A stretch of DNA of 64,000 nt from Nymphaea colorata. Taxonomy: Eukaryota > Streptophyta > Magnoliopsida > Nymphaeales > Nymphaeaceae. The position numbers and the translations under genes are program-made. Every line of letters begins with the position of its first letter. The first letter of the stretch is position 1. This document shows positions 25,676 to 37,616 of this stretch, piece after piece. The stretch covers positions 1,798,001-1,862,000 of the forward strand of contig NC_045144.1 of assembly GCF_008831285.2 (NCBI RefSeq). Direction: 5' to 3'. The notes below the pieces were generated by a model, which was not told the DNA's origin, did not search any database, and saw only the letters and a list, made by a program, of their open reading frames with translations.

Positions 25676-27246
25676 CTAAATTGATAACTTGAAAGATTCT
25701 AGATTAGATGGTAGATTGGATGTGAAAATATAAATATTTGTCATTGACTGGAAAGTGAATACAAAAGGACTAAGCGTATAATTTCTTGAGGTGAAGAGTA
25801 TAATAGGATCGGCAGGTTCCACCCAATCAGCATCAATTGGTCGGTATGAATTACGGGGCAAGACTTCCTTAATAACATATGGGCATTCCCAATTCGGTGC
25901 CCACTTACCACGTGGTCGTCCTTTGAGGTATACCACCGATCGTAGGACCAAGTCATTCACTTTGAACTGTCTCTCAATAATTGACTTTGCAAATTAACCA
26001 GCCACCCTTTGGCGATAAGCTTTAACGTACTCAGCCGCTTTTAACCTCCTTTGATCTAGCAAATCGAGTTACATTAGCCTTTTCTGCTGACATTGATTTA
26101 GGGGAAGCTCTATGAGGGAAGCGAACTTCAAAGCGGGTTTCAACATTTGAAATGGCCAGACCACTTCCGTTCCATAGACTAGCTCTGTTGGAGTAACATT
26201 TGTTGGAGTTCTCATAGTGGTGCGATATGCCCATAAAGTGTTATGCATCTTTTCGTGTCAATCTCTTCCAGTTTCTACTATCCGTTCTAGGATGCGGATC
26301 AAGATCGTGTTGGTGGCCTCTGATTACCCATTGTCTTGGGGGTAATAAGGAGCTGAAAAAAGATGCATGTACGGTATTTGCTGCACAACTGTCTCATCTT
26401 TTTATTTTTGAAATGAGTCCCGTTGTCAAATAATATATCATGAGGGACTCCAAATCTGTAAAAAAGATTTTTATGAATGAAAAACACTACATGACGGCCT
26501 TCTACTGCTCTGAGTGTGACGACTTCTACCCACTTGGTAAAATAGTTTATTGCAGCAATGAAATATTTATGGCCATTAGAAGTTGCAGGGGATATTGGTT
26601 CGACTACGTCAAATGCCCACATTGAAAATGGCCAATGAGATGTTACAGAATGCAAGTGAGAGGCTGGTGCATGGATCATTGGAACATGCAGTTGACATTC
26701 TTTGCATCTTCTAATGAACTGATAATAATCTTTTTGCATAGTAGGCCAATAATATCCTGCTCGAATTATCTGCTTGGTGAAGCTTTGGTAACTAACATTG
26801 CCCCCACAGTCTCCTCAATGTGAGTCTTCGATGACTTTCTTTGCTTCATCTTCATCAAGACACCGAGAGTATTCAGTCCTAAATCCACATCTATATAGCA
26901 CCCCTGCAAGAGTAAAATACCTCACAGACATACGTTGAATTGCTTTTTGTTCATTTATGGGCATTCCACTGGGGAATTCTTCGCTTTCAATATATCTTTT
27001 AATATCATGATACCAAGGCGTATTTCTCTCTTGGATATGATGAACATGCTTCATTGCTTCAAAAGCAGGGTATTCTAATCTTCCAATCTCAAAAGAACGG
27101 ATTGCTTCATTGGTTCGAAAGGAGATGGTGGACCCTAGACTCGCGAGACCATCCACAATAGGGTTACCTTCTCTTTTTATGTGAGCCAGTTGTACTTCTT
27201 TAGACTGACAGATCAAGGAAGTGGCGTTTTCTTGATATGGCACCAA
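25676..27246 (-). pseudogene. Gypsy integrase with upstream linker
   Basis: 26815-27246 is the end of the second RNase H and the linker (QLAHIKREGNPIVDGLASLG, then GVLYRCG). 26299-26739 holds the zinc-binding CKECQLH, then WAFDVVEPI (first catalytic Asp), YFTKWVE, and FGVPHDILFDNGTHF (second Asp). The third acidic residue falls after a frame break near 26300. 25676-25960 carries the C-terminal GDLVLR-like segment (NDLVLRSVV, PRGKWAPNWECPYVIKEVL). At least three frame breaks. Confidence 0.85.
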
Positions 27247-27289
27247 CTTTTCGTCTTTAACTTGTCATTCTCCATTCACTTGATTTATG

Positions 27290-27560
27290 GTAACTTGAGA
27301 GTCGCCAAAGGTATGCACCCTTCTTACTTGAAACTTAGTAAAGAACGAAGTCCTTGTATGAGGGCCTCGTATTCGGCCATGTTATGGGTACATGAAAAGT
27401 CAAGTTTCAAGGAGTATGAGATTCTTTTATCTTTCGGAGTGATAAATAAGATGCCTATACTTGCTCCCATCACATTCCTGGATCTATCAAAGAACACTTT
27501 CCATATTGGGATTGTTTCCAATCTTAGTACATGTTCGTCTGAAAACTCGTCATTAGTTTT
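27290..27560 (-). pseudogene. second (archaeal-type) RNase H
   Basis: Directly after IADKLANFP the frame 27324-27659 continues WKVFFDRSRNVMGASIGIL, then ISYSLKLDF and THNMAEYEALIQGL. This FDG-G-G-L ... NN-AEYEAL pattern is the extra RNase H (aRNH) known from Tat-lineage Gypsy elements. The normal FDGA is FDRS here. Confidence 0.65.
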
Positions 27561-27599
27561 GATCTCATCGTATTGGGGAAAGTTTGCTAACTTGTCCGC

Positions 27600-27990
27600 A
27601 ATTGTTTGTCCTTTGATTGACTTCTGGGACACATATTCAAGATCATATTGCTTCAGCAAAACTTGCTATTTGGCGATGCGTCCATTAAGAAAGGGCTATT
27701 CCAAGATGTACTTAAGATGATTTAGCTTGGAGAGTATCTTGACCTCACAAGCTAACAAATAATGTCTCAGCTTTTGACACATCCAAACCAATGCTAGACA
27801 AGTTTTTTTCATTGGAGAGTACTTCTTTTCGTACTAAACAAAAATTTTTCTAATATAATAAATTGCATGCTCCATGTGACTTCCTTCTTCATATTGTGTC
27901 AAAAAGCAGTCTCATGCTGACTCATTTACTATGATGTAAAGCAGCAATGGTCTTCTCAACACCGGGGGTTTTAGAATTGGTGGATTTATG
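27600..27990 (-). pseudogene. Gypsy RNase H
   Basis: Across stops, the minus strand reads AIYYIRKIF, YSPMKKTCLALVW, LRHYLLACEV and DLEYVSQKSIKGQTIAD, the standard C-terminal part of Ty3/Gypsy RNase H and connection. Several stop codons lie in the frame. Confidence 0.7.
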
Positions 27991-28289
27991 AGGTATTTTT
28001 TGTTCTTTTCAAACGACTATTAGCATTGAAAACCTCACTCAAACTTGACGCCTTTTGTTAGTAGTTGGTTAAATAGTTCGCATCTCATAGCTAGATTGGA
28101 AATGAATCATCTGATGGATTGGATTCGCCCTTACAAACTTTACAGTTCCTTGATATTGATAGGTGGTGGCATATCGATGATTGTTTTAGCTTTGATAAGA
28201 TCCATCTCGATCCCCCTTTTACTGACTACGAAACCCAAAAGTTTACCCGATCCAACCCCAAATACACATTTTTGAAGATTCAATGAAGC

Positions 28290-28960
28290 TTGTACTGTAA
28301 GAGTCTCTTGAATACCTAGGCGAGGGTTTAAATGTGATCTTCTCTTGACTTGGATTTGATCAATATGTCATTGATACATGCATCCATGATTTTGTGCATC
28401 TGATCATGGAAGATAGCGGTCATGGCTCTTTGATAAGTTGCTGCAGCATTCTTTAACTGAAATGGCATCACCATGTAACAAAAAGTACCACAGGGTGTAG
28501 TAAAAGTGGTCTTAGGTTGATCATTGACTGCTAACTTGATTTGGTTATAGCCCGAATATCCATTCATGAAAGACAACATGGCATGGCCTGCAGTACTGTC
28601 TACCAACAAATCAATGTTTAGAAGTGGATAATCATCTTGTGGCGTAGCTTTGTTTAGGTCTCGAAAGTCAATGCATAATCTGACTTTGCCATTTTTCTTG
28701 GGGACAACCATGATATTAACCAACCATTCTCTGTAATCGATGACATGGATGAATTTTGTCCTTAGTAGGTCTTCTAATCCTTCTTTTACAGGCTCTTTTA
28801 GTCAAGGATCAAGCTTGCGCAATTTTTGTTTAACTGACTTGCAACTATGACTTAAGGGAAAATGATGCTCAACCAACTGGGGGTCTAAACCTGACATATC
28901 CTCATAGATCCATGCGAAAACTTCGGGGGTCTAAACCTGCCATATCCTCATAGGTCCATG
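28290..28960 (-). pseudogene. Gypsy reverse transcriptase
   Basis: In minus-strand order: EVFAWIYEDMSGLDP (conserved entry segment, about 28880-28930, duplicated at DNA level), the SVKQKLRKLDP segment, then 28328-28723 with MVVPKKNGKVRLCIDFRDLN, YSGYNQIKL, KTTFTTPCGTFCYMVMPF and the catalytic region. Where YVDD is expected the codons read C-I-N-D (28365-28376), so one catalytic aspartate is asparagine and the enzyme would be inactive. Confidence 0.9.
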
Positions 28961-28977
28961 CAAAAACTTCTTGGTGG
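28881..28977. repeat. 48-bp tandem duplication inside pol
   Basis: Two copies of GGGTCTAAACCTG...TCCATGC...AAAACTTC lie back to back with about four differences. It duplicates the codons for the conserved EVFAW...GLDP segment upstream of RT. Confidence 0.85.
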
Positions 28978-30014
28978 CTTATAAGAATGTCCACAAATTT
29001 TTTCTTCTCTACTGACAAACTAGTGCCAATTTGAAAGATCTTAGGATTCTCACTGGTTCCAATATTAATATATTCAATCGGATCATTAACTAAGGGCGAG
29101 GGATGTTCTTATCTCTGAATTTGAGTGAATTCTAGTAATTCTGATTCGAGTATTGTCGTAGGTTCAACTTCACCAACTGTTTGTTTGACAAATGCTTTCT
29201 GGAGCAACTTCCGAGGGAAAAGAAAAAACTGAGACATATTGAATTTCGACATCTTGTAAAGATGAGGATAAAGGGAAAATTGAGCAAAATTAAAATTGAT
29301 AACAAAATATTTGCATTGCATATCAAAAGTTCCTAGTTCATAGAGGGGGTCCTCTCAAGAGACCAAACAAAAGGAAGTTTAAGATTACAAAGTTCATGGG
29401 AGGATTTGAAACAAAGGTGAATACTATCAGCCAACACGATCTTCTTCAAATTTCTTCATGATATCCTAGTCCTCTGGTGTTCATCTGAAAAGGGATGCTA
29501 ATTGGCTACAAGATACCATCTTCATTCTTCCAGAGGCCAGTGAATGGACGATAGCTACCTTTTAGAAGCAACTGAAATCCCTTATAATTTTTCATGAAGT
29601 GAACATACAAGGGTGTTTTTGATAGCTCAGATGACTACTTGAAACAGTGTAAGCGCTTTCGGATGATTCGCCTATCTCCATATTTTGCATCCATTCTTCC
29701 AAAGGTCTGTCCTTCGCTGTTTTTATGCTGGGTACATCCACTGAATCAATTGGCCTAGGGAGCATTGGTTGCACCAACCTTTCGACTGTATCCTCAGCAC
29801 GTACGGTGATGACTGATGGGTCAAAATTCCATTTGAGGCACTGATGAAGAGTGGATGAGATTCCTCGTACTTGGTGGATCCAAGGTCATCCCAAAAGTAA
29901 GTTATATGATGGTGGTACATCCACCACATGGAAGACAATGCAATGGCTGGTGTTTTCGATGGTCACGTTCATGTCGATGGTACCTTTGTTGTTCATGCTT
30001 CGGCCATCGTATCC

Positions 30015-30269
30015 TTAAATCTTGATATCATCGGAGCAATATTTGTCTTCACGAAATCCCAAAGCTTTGGCCGTGAGATCAGGGCAAATATTTATGCCAC
30101 TTCCTCCATCGATCAATACATGTGGCACAGTCATCCCATTGACCTGGACAATGATGTAAAGAGCATCTACATGATAATATCTCCATTTTGAGAGGTCCTT
30201 TTCTGAAAAGGTAATTGACTGGTCCTTAGAGGGTCGAATCCAATCTCCCTCAACCATACGCTCTTCCAA
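30015..30269 (-). pseudogene. Gypsy aspartic protease
   Basis: The 84-codon open piece reads VHVDALYIIVQVNGMT-like sequence followed by HVLIDGGSGINICP, the retropepsin active-site segment (usually D-[ST]-G-[AS]; here D-G-G-S), then ALGF. It lies between gag and RT as expected. An overlapping frame (30167-30448) carries an acidic linker, so a frame change separates it from gag. Confidence 0.7.
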
Positions 30270-30699
30270 TGGAGGACTTCATCCAAGTAGCATGGATCTT
30301 CGTTCGAAGAGTCATCTGATGATTCATCATCGCAGTCTCGTAGGATAAAAGTTTTTTGGATTATGGCAGTTTTTTTGGATGAACTTTTTGTCTTTCTGTT
30401 CATCATAACAATAAAATCTAGAGGTTTCTTACCTTGATCTGTCATCATGACTTTGTGTGAACTGCTTTTATTACAAGGTCGGATGTGCTCCTGTGGATGA
30501 TATTGGAGTTGAGTGCCTATGGTGATAGTGGCTACTGCTTCCTTCCCATGATTAGGAAATGGATTCCTTAGTACCTCAGGGATGCTATCATTATCAATCT
30601 TGAGATCCTTGTTGATGAAATCTTGGATAATGTTTTTGAGGACAAAACAATCATCAGTATCATGACCAGGGGCATGTTGAAACTTACATAGTTTTTTTT

Positions 30700-31630
30700 T
30701 TTATTTTCTCCCATCATTTTTGGAGGCTCTAATACTTTTGGCAAGATGATAGTTCCTTTGGCGAGGAGGTATTTCAGGATCTTCTCCCGAGACTAACTGA
30801 AAGGAGTTAATTTGCGGTCATAACTCCAACCTCGGTGTTTGTTTTTCCTTTCTTCATTACCTTTGAGAAACTGTGTGTTCTTCTTGTGACTGACTTCTTT
30901 GTCATGTCTATAATTGTTGTCGTTGTCCTTTCGAATGCCGACATTAACTATAAAGTGTGCAGGCAACTGTGTCCTCTCTCATTTCTTTCCATAGAGCAAT
31001 GATCTCATCAAAACCGTCTTCCTCAATTCCTTCTTTTATTGAATCAACTCAGCAAAGGTCTTGATCGGGGCATTGCGGATGAGACTTTTTAAGGGCTGGG
31101 CAAGATTTTTCCTGATGAGTGACAAAGCTTGTGTTTCAGAAATGGTCTCATTCATCTTGTTGCATTGAATTCTCCATTTTTTGAAGAATTCTCGAGCCTT
31201 TTCTCCTTATTTTTGATGGAGACTGCAAATGGTACTGAGGGTTGGAGCCATGAGAGCATTTTGCTCAAATATTTCGACAAATATGTTACTCAATTTGTCA
31301 AATTACTTTAGTTCGACTAGATTGACATTTTCTTTGTACCATTGTGTGGTGATGCCTTCAAGACTTTTTGGAAAATAGCAAAAGAAAGTTCTATTATTTA
31401 TCCGGATTTTGTAGCAATCATTGAAGAAGGTTGAAAGATGAACGTGTGGACAGGTGGTTCCATCATATCTGATGAACTCCTTGGACAAGCTTTTCACGTT
31501 TTCATCCCATTCAATACCAAGGTAGTAATCCTCACGAGTATGAATGTTTTCTTTTCCCCCAAGTTCAAGTTTGTTCGTTCTTTTTTCCATTTCATAAAAC
31601 ATACGCTTAGTTGGACTTTCATCATCACTT
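30700..31630 (-). pseudogene. Gypsy gag
   Basis: 31303-31602 encodes a retrotransposon gag core: FIRYDGTTCPHVHLSTF, FFCYFPKSLEGITTQWY, ending in a stop at 31303. The RYDGT-CP-HL-F and SL-G-W-Y pattern is typical of plant Gypsy capsid proteins. A basic, serine-rich stretch follows toward the protease. No CCHC knuckle was found. Gag would form the virus-like particle. Confidence 0.75.
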
Positions 31631-32539
31631 GATTCAACTAATTATGGCTTTGTCTTTTTCTTCTTGCCCTTGATCTTCTTTACTTTCTCTACAGAACTCT
31701 CACTGTCTACGCTACTACTAGGGATGTACTTCTTTGTCTATTTGTCTTTTTTGGCAGGCTTTCTATTTTTTTTGGGTTTTTCTTCTGAACTTCTAGTGGT
31801 GATAGGGCTGGGTAAGCTGCTTTCCTCTATCATTTATTTTCCATTCTTACTTCTCTTTGTTGTCTTTTTCTTCTTGAAAGGAAGCAGTTCGAGTTTTTCT
31901 TCCTTACTAGTTGCTGAATCTGAACCCAGATGATCTTCGTCACAATCTGTAAGGGAAGATTTATTGTTTTTCTCTTTCTCTTCTACTTAGTAGTTTTTTC
32001 ATTCTTTGGTTCTAGAGTAATCATTAGGGCTTTTTGTTCTTCTTGCTCCCTCATGAATCGCTCTATAAACAACACGAACATAGATAGTCTTCTGGCTCAA
32101 TTACTGGGAGGCCAAGTATTTCTGGCCTAAGCTCAGAAGATGAAGCCTCGTTCTAAGGAGCTTGTTTAGCTTGCGATCTAGTTTCCACCATCCTGTTGGA
32201 TTTCAAGTATTCACCTTGTGAGACAGGAAAATGAAGAGTGATTGGAAGGAAATGATGACAAAATGAATGTTCATATCGCATTAAGAGTTTTTAAAAATTA
32301 CATTCAGTGAAAACACTAACAAAGATGACGTACACTGAAGATGAAATAAGGAGTACAAAGTTGACAACATAAATTTTTAGGGAAAGATGGATGGTGGTCG
32401 GTTGACATCCCACCACTCAGCATATTCCTTCTTTACCACTAGGCCTGTGAACCAAATGTATGATACGTGCCTTCCATTATTGCTGAGCTACTGCAAACAA
32501 TGCCGCCCATTGAGGAGAATTGAGGTTAAATTCGGGAAT

Positions 32540-33390
32540 AGCTTCGATTAGTGCATGCAAAGAAACCATCTTCTACCTTTGAGAGAATTGTCTCATGCAT
32601 CTATCAGCATAGTAATCAACTATGAAGTAAAGGCCCAAGAGTGTAGTACAACCATGGTAATGATGAGTATATCTATGTGGATTTTGACGACAATCATAAT
32701 AGTCCAAATGATCTCTTCTTCATTCAACTTTTCGATCAAGCGACGGTATTGCTCCAAGACTGTCAATGTTCCATTAGTGTTACTGAATAGACTAGCTTGG
32801 GGTATCGCATGCTTGAGGAACCACAATTGTAAAGCATATGTGCATCCTTCTATGAAGTCGGCATCTCCAATGGTAAAACGGGTGAGTCCCCAGTTAAGAA
32901 AAGCCAAGGTTGTCATTGCTACTAACAAGTGTCGGGTCTCACTATGCCACTGTCTCTAGCCCAATTTCTTCAAAGTAGGAAGGAAACATTCGAGAGAAGG
33001 AAAGATGCCAAGACCGATACCATTTGGGAGCCAAATGTTTAGACTCAAGAGAGATGTAAGTGGACTGTTTGGGTCCTTGAAAACATAAGAGAAGGTGACA
33101 CCACGTTGGAAATAATACATCTTGAATGATGACTCTGAAGGGTAGAAATTAAATTAGTGGGAAAGATTGACTTGGTTGACAAAGACAAAATAAAGTAGAG
33201 GTACATAATGAGGTTGTAAAACATCACATAAGCTTTTATCCACATCCATATGTCATTTGAAATAATTTGGACAAAATGAATATAGGGACCTAATTGAGAT
33301 AATTTTGTGTCATGATAATCCAATGTCAAACTATGCTTATATACTTTAGTCGAATGGCTTAGTACAAGCATAGATTCTTCCTTAGGCAAC
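32540..33390 (-). pseudogene. plant-mobile-domain-like ORF upstream of gag
   Basis: The open piece 32620-32928 reads LVAMTTLAFLNWGL, a GCTYALQLWFLKHA segment and LNEEEIIW, which resembles the aminotransferase-like plant mobile domain (GC-x-x-LLQ-W ... E-x-x-W pattern). A second open piece, 33045-33389, lies upstream in element sense. The position between primer-binding site and gag is that of an accessory ORF. The function of such ORFs is unknown. The match is by eye and moderate. Confidence 0.45.
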
Positions 33391-33884
33391 TAAGCGTAGG
33401 GTTCATCACTTCTTCTTGATCACTCGTCGACATACCACAAATTACCACTCATGGTACTAACCAGAGGGCTTTCCCACCTAAGGTGTGGTCCAGTTGTAAA
33501 GTTTAGTCTTATGCTACCACCTAAGACTAACCCGGCAACGTAATAACCGGGACAAATAGGTATGGAGAGTTTTGAAATATGCAAAATCAATTGTCTCTAA
33601 TAAAATGTTGCCTAAGATGATGATTAAAATAAATGGAAGAGTAAATATTGTTTTCAAACAACTCTTAAATTAAGAAGGGTTGTATTTGGTCCTATATCCA
33701 TGTGAACATGATTGATCCTCCTCAATTAGTCTTATGTGCAAGAAAACAAACACAATCACCAAGCAATGTAACGAAATGCCGATGAGGTGAAGGCCAAATA
33801 AGAGAACATGCTTTATCATCGGCAATATATGAGATGTTTAAGTTTGTGGAAATGCATCAATGATAACTATAACCAAACGATAAC

Positions 33885-33904
33885 GGGTCCCATCACGGTC
33901 GCCA
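33885..33904 (-). promoter_or_regulatory. candidate primer-binding site
   Basis: Two bases inside the 5' LTR, the minus strand reads TGGCGACCGTGATGGGACCC. It starts with TGG, as a site complementary to a tRNA 3' CCA end must. The tRNA is not identified. Confidence 0.6.
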
Positions 33905-35011
33905 TCTGTTTGCATCCCAAAATTTTTGGTTTTTGGAGTGCTCCAGAAAAAATAAGTTTTGTTTTGAAAATGAGAGAGAAGGGGACTCGCCCGTCGGTAC
34001 GAGGATCGACCGTTCTCGGTGCCTTTACCAAGGGTAATCAATCCAAGAGCTACGTTTATTATTGATGCATTTTATTTTGGCTTAAACATTTATTCATTCT
34101 ATACGCGGTGTAGTGTTTGAGAAAAAATATTGAAAGTTTGCTGTTTCAAACTTTTAAAAGAGTGCTTAAAAAATTCTTTGGGAATGTAAAATATTTTAAA
34201 ATATTTTAGGGAAAACTAGAATTGGAAAAACTTCATAAATATTATTTGGAAAGTTTGAGAAATCATTTTGAAGTCACTTTAGTGTTCTCTTAAGACTTTT
34301 AAGTAGGTTTGAAATTTTGCTCTAATTCGGTTACTACCTAGTTAGAGATCTATCTCATCTTGCTTAAGTCCTTTGGACTGGTGCTTTTGATCATAAGTGA
34401 TATTCAGTAAGTGTGAATGCATGGATGCATTGATCCTATATAATTAGAAGAGAATAAAACATTGCTACCATAACATTCATCTAAAAGCATTCATGCCATA
34501 ATATTCATCTAAGATTTTTATTTTCATAATTATCATATATATTTTGATAAAGAATGAAACGTTTTTGAAAATAGATTGAGGTTGTAGACCATTAAACATG
34601 AATCCAATATTGAGTCATCACTTGAGTTTTGGTCTTGGTGAAGTTGGTAAATGCAAATGATCTTAAAAGAAAAATATATTCAAAAGAATGACAAAGATGA
34701 GATATTTCCTTAGAAAGAAAGAGGGAGGGAAAGAGATTTCTAAGATCACTAAATGAAAGATTTTGAAAGAGGGAAGATAACTATCTTCATATGTATGTAC
34801 ATATCTTACAAACATATATGTATATACCAGTAAGTTTTTGAAGACGGAGTCTTAATTTAGATAAAGAGGAAAATGAAGTTCTTAAAAGAAAGAGACAAAG
34901 AAAGAAATGTACAAATATGTTTATATATTATCACACATACATGTATATAAAAGTTTATAAAAAGCGGGTATTCATCAGAAGAGAGAGATTTTAGAGCAAA
35001 AGAAAAAAAAA

Positions 35012-35013
35012 AT

Positions 35014-35105
<92 letters not shown>
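35012..35105. repeat. TA microsatellite in the 5' LTR
   Basis: A TA tract interrupted by TAAA variants, at the point where the other LTR has an additional 355 bp. Confidence 0.95.
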
Positions 35106-35108
<3 letters not shown>

Positions 35109-35649
35109 CATTATGTATATAACAAGTATATACATATGTGTCTTCATGTGATTAAAAGTAACTTAAAACATCTGACTTCAAGTTTGATGTAGGCCGGAGG
35201 GGAGCTTGGGCTCATGCAAGAGCCTAAGCTAAGTCCCTAAGGCTACATTAGAAATAGTTCTTTCGAAAATATTTTGGAAAGCATGATTTCAAATATTTTT
35301 GTATATGAACATAAAACATAGTTATTTCATTTGTTACAGGGGAATATGTTTCTTCTAGCGTTGGGTATAGAAGAAAATCAAACCACATGATAAGGCGCTC
35401 ATTAGGGTTTCTAATCGGATGATTAAAAAATAAACTAACGTAAAATGACATGAAAATGCATATTAATATGTACATATTCGTGAGGGTTGCCCCAACCTCA
35501 AAAATCGACATAATAATAAAGAGTCCCAAACCATACTTTCATTCTCGCCGTGCATTCATACATATGAATAGAAAAATTAAGCATCTATGCATGAATAATA
35601 TCTCCAAAATAAAGCAACATTCATGTAATAGAGAGAACTTATTTAATCA

Positions 35650-37148
35650 TAGAATGTAATATCATCTTATATTCTCATGCTTCTGCTGCACTCGAGCATA
35701 GCTTATTGACTTTAAAATAAAGATTTTAGAGTTATCTCATATGGCCATGGGAAGATGAAGAGGAGATGAAACAATGAAACCAAAACAATGCTATATTCAA
35801 GAAATGATAGAACATGATGCAATCATAAAATGAAATATCATCTCATCTTCTCATGCTCCCAGTGCGCTCAAGAATAACTTCTTGACAACGAAAAAGATCT
35901 TTTAGAGCTATCTTAAATGGCCATGAGGAGATGAAGAAGAGAGGAAATAAGGGAACCACAACGAGACTATATTCAATAAAAGAGAGAGTATGATTCAATC
36001 ATAAAATGAAATATCATCTCATATTCTCGTATTCCTGGTGCACTCAAGAATAGCTTGTTAACTCTAAAATAGAGATTTGAGAGTTATCTCTTTTGACCAT
36101 GGGGAGAATAGAGATTTGAGAGTTATCTCTTTTGACCATGAAGAGATAAGGAAGAGAGAAAACAAGGAAACCACAACAAGACTATATTCAAGAAAAGATA
36201 GAGTATGATTCAATCATAAAATGAAATATTATCTCATCTTCTCATACTCTTGGTGCACTCAAGAATAGCTTCTTGACTCTAAAATAGAGATTTAAGAGCT
36301 ATCTCTTTTGACCATGGGGCGATAAAGAAGATAGAAAACAAAGAAACCACAACAAGACTATATTAAAAAAAAAAGAGAGTATGGTTTAATCATAAAATGA
36401 AATATCATCTCATCTTCTCATACTCTTGGTGCACTCAAGAATAGCTTCTTGAATCTAAAATAGAGATTTGAAAGTTATCTCTTTTGTCCATGGCGAGATA
36501 AGGAAGAGAGAAAACAATGGAACCATAACAAGACTATATTCAAGACAAGAGAGTGTATGATTCAATCATAAAATGAAATATCATCTCATTTTCTCATACT
36601 CTTGGGCACTCAAGAATAGCTTCTTGACTCTAAAATAAAGATTTGAGAGCTATCTCATATGGCCATGGAGAGATGAAGAGGAGATCAAATAATGGAACCA
36701 AAACAAGGCTATATTCAAGAAAAGATAGAATATGATGCAATCATAAAATGAAATATCATTTCATATTCTCATGCTCCTGGTGCACTCAAGAATAGCTTTT
36801 TCACTCCAAAAAGGAACTTTTAGAGCTATCTTAAATGGCCATGAGGAGATGAAGAAGAGATGAAACAAGAGAACCACAACGAGACTATATTCAATAAAAG
36901 AGGGAGCATGATTCAATCATAAAATGAAATATCATCTTATCTTCTCGTATTCTCGGTGCACTCTTTAATATAGCTTGTTAACTCTAAAATTGAGATTTGA
37001 GAGTTATCTTTTTTGGCCATGGAAAAATAAGGAAGAGAGAAAACAAGAGAACCACAACAAGACTATATTCAAGAAAAGAGACAGTATAATTCAATCATAA
37101 AATGAAATATCATCGCATCTTCTTGTATTCCCGGTGCACTCAAGAGTA
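35650..37148. repeat. 176-bp tandem repeats in the 5' LTR (about 9 copies)
   Basis: Same unit as in the other LTR, with starts near 35655, 35830, 36007, 36220, 36398, 36572, 36749, 36927 and 37102. A smaller internal duplication of GAATAGAGATTTGAGAG with its following sequence occurs at about 36068-36137. Confidence 0.9.
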
Positions 37149-37616
37149 GCGCGACCCTCTCGATCGCACGCGCGTTGCGCGACGTGCGGTTGCACGACTC
37201 ACCATCGTACGACTGTGCGTCGGGGGACGTGCGAACCTTTTTTTAATGAAATAAAGATTTTTCGTATAAAAGCATAAAAATTCATTTTTTTTGTTTAATT
37301 TGTTTAAAAATTGTATTTTTTTCGTATCAAAGAGTGGTCGGCTTTGTTTTAACTTTCAAAAACGTATTTTGGTGCAAGAACAAAGCGTAAAACAAGGGCA
37401 AGGTCTGTGCATACACGTGCGATGCTTATAGCTCCAGACTTCGTTGTTTTGAACTCGATTTTGGATTTTGAGTTTCAAATGCTCGATTTGGATCTAAACT
37501 TGGGTTTCTGGATCTAAGAGTTAGATTTTGAATTTGAATCTTGTGTCTAAATTTGGGTTTTGTGCTTTGGTAAAATAACGTAGTCTTTTGGAAAAATTTA
37601 AGGTGCTTACAGTGAG

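Larger units (their letters stand above)
21400..37611 (-). mobile_element. Ty3/Gypsy LTR retrotransposon, Tat-like, 16.2 kb
   Basis: Two long direct repeats (21400-25322 and 33907-37611) flank 8.6 kb. A perfect 5-bp target duplication GTGAG lies at 21395-21399 and 37612-37616. In minus-strand sense the order is 5' LTR, primer-binding site, a mobile-domain-like ORF, gag, protease, reverse transcriptase, RNase H, a second RNase H, integrase, 3' LTR. Integrase downstream of RT places it in Ty3/Gypsy; the second RNase H suggests the Tat group. Stops, frame breaks and a damaged RT active site show it is not autonomous. The LTRs differ clearly, so the insertion is old. Confidence 0.92.
33907..37611 (-). 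repeat. 5' LTR of the Gypsy element
   Basis: Bounded by TG and CA as expected. It contains a long TA microsatellite (about 35012-35105), about nine copies of the 176-bp unit, and a CpG-dense patch at 37149-37234. Being 5' in the element's sense, it would have supplied the promoter; none is identified here. Confidence 0.9.
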
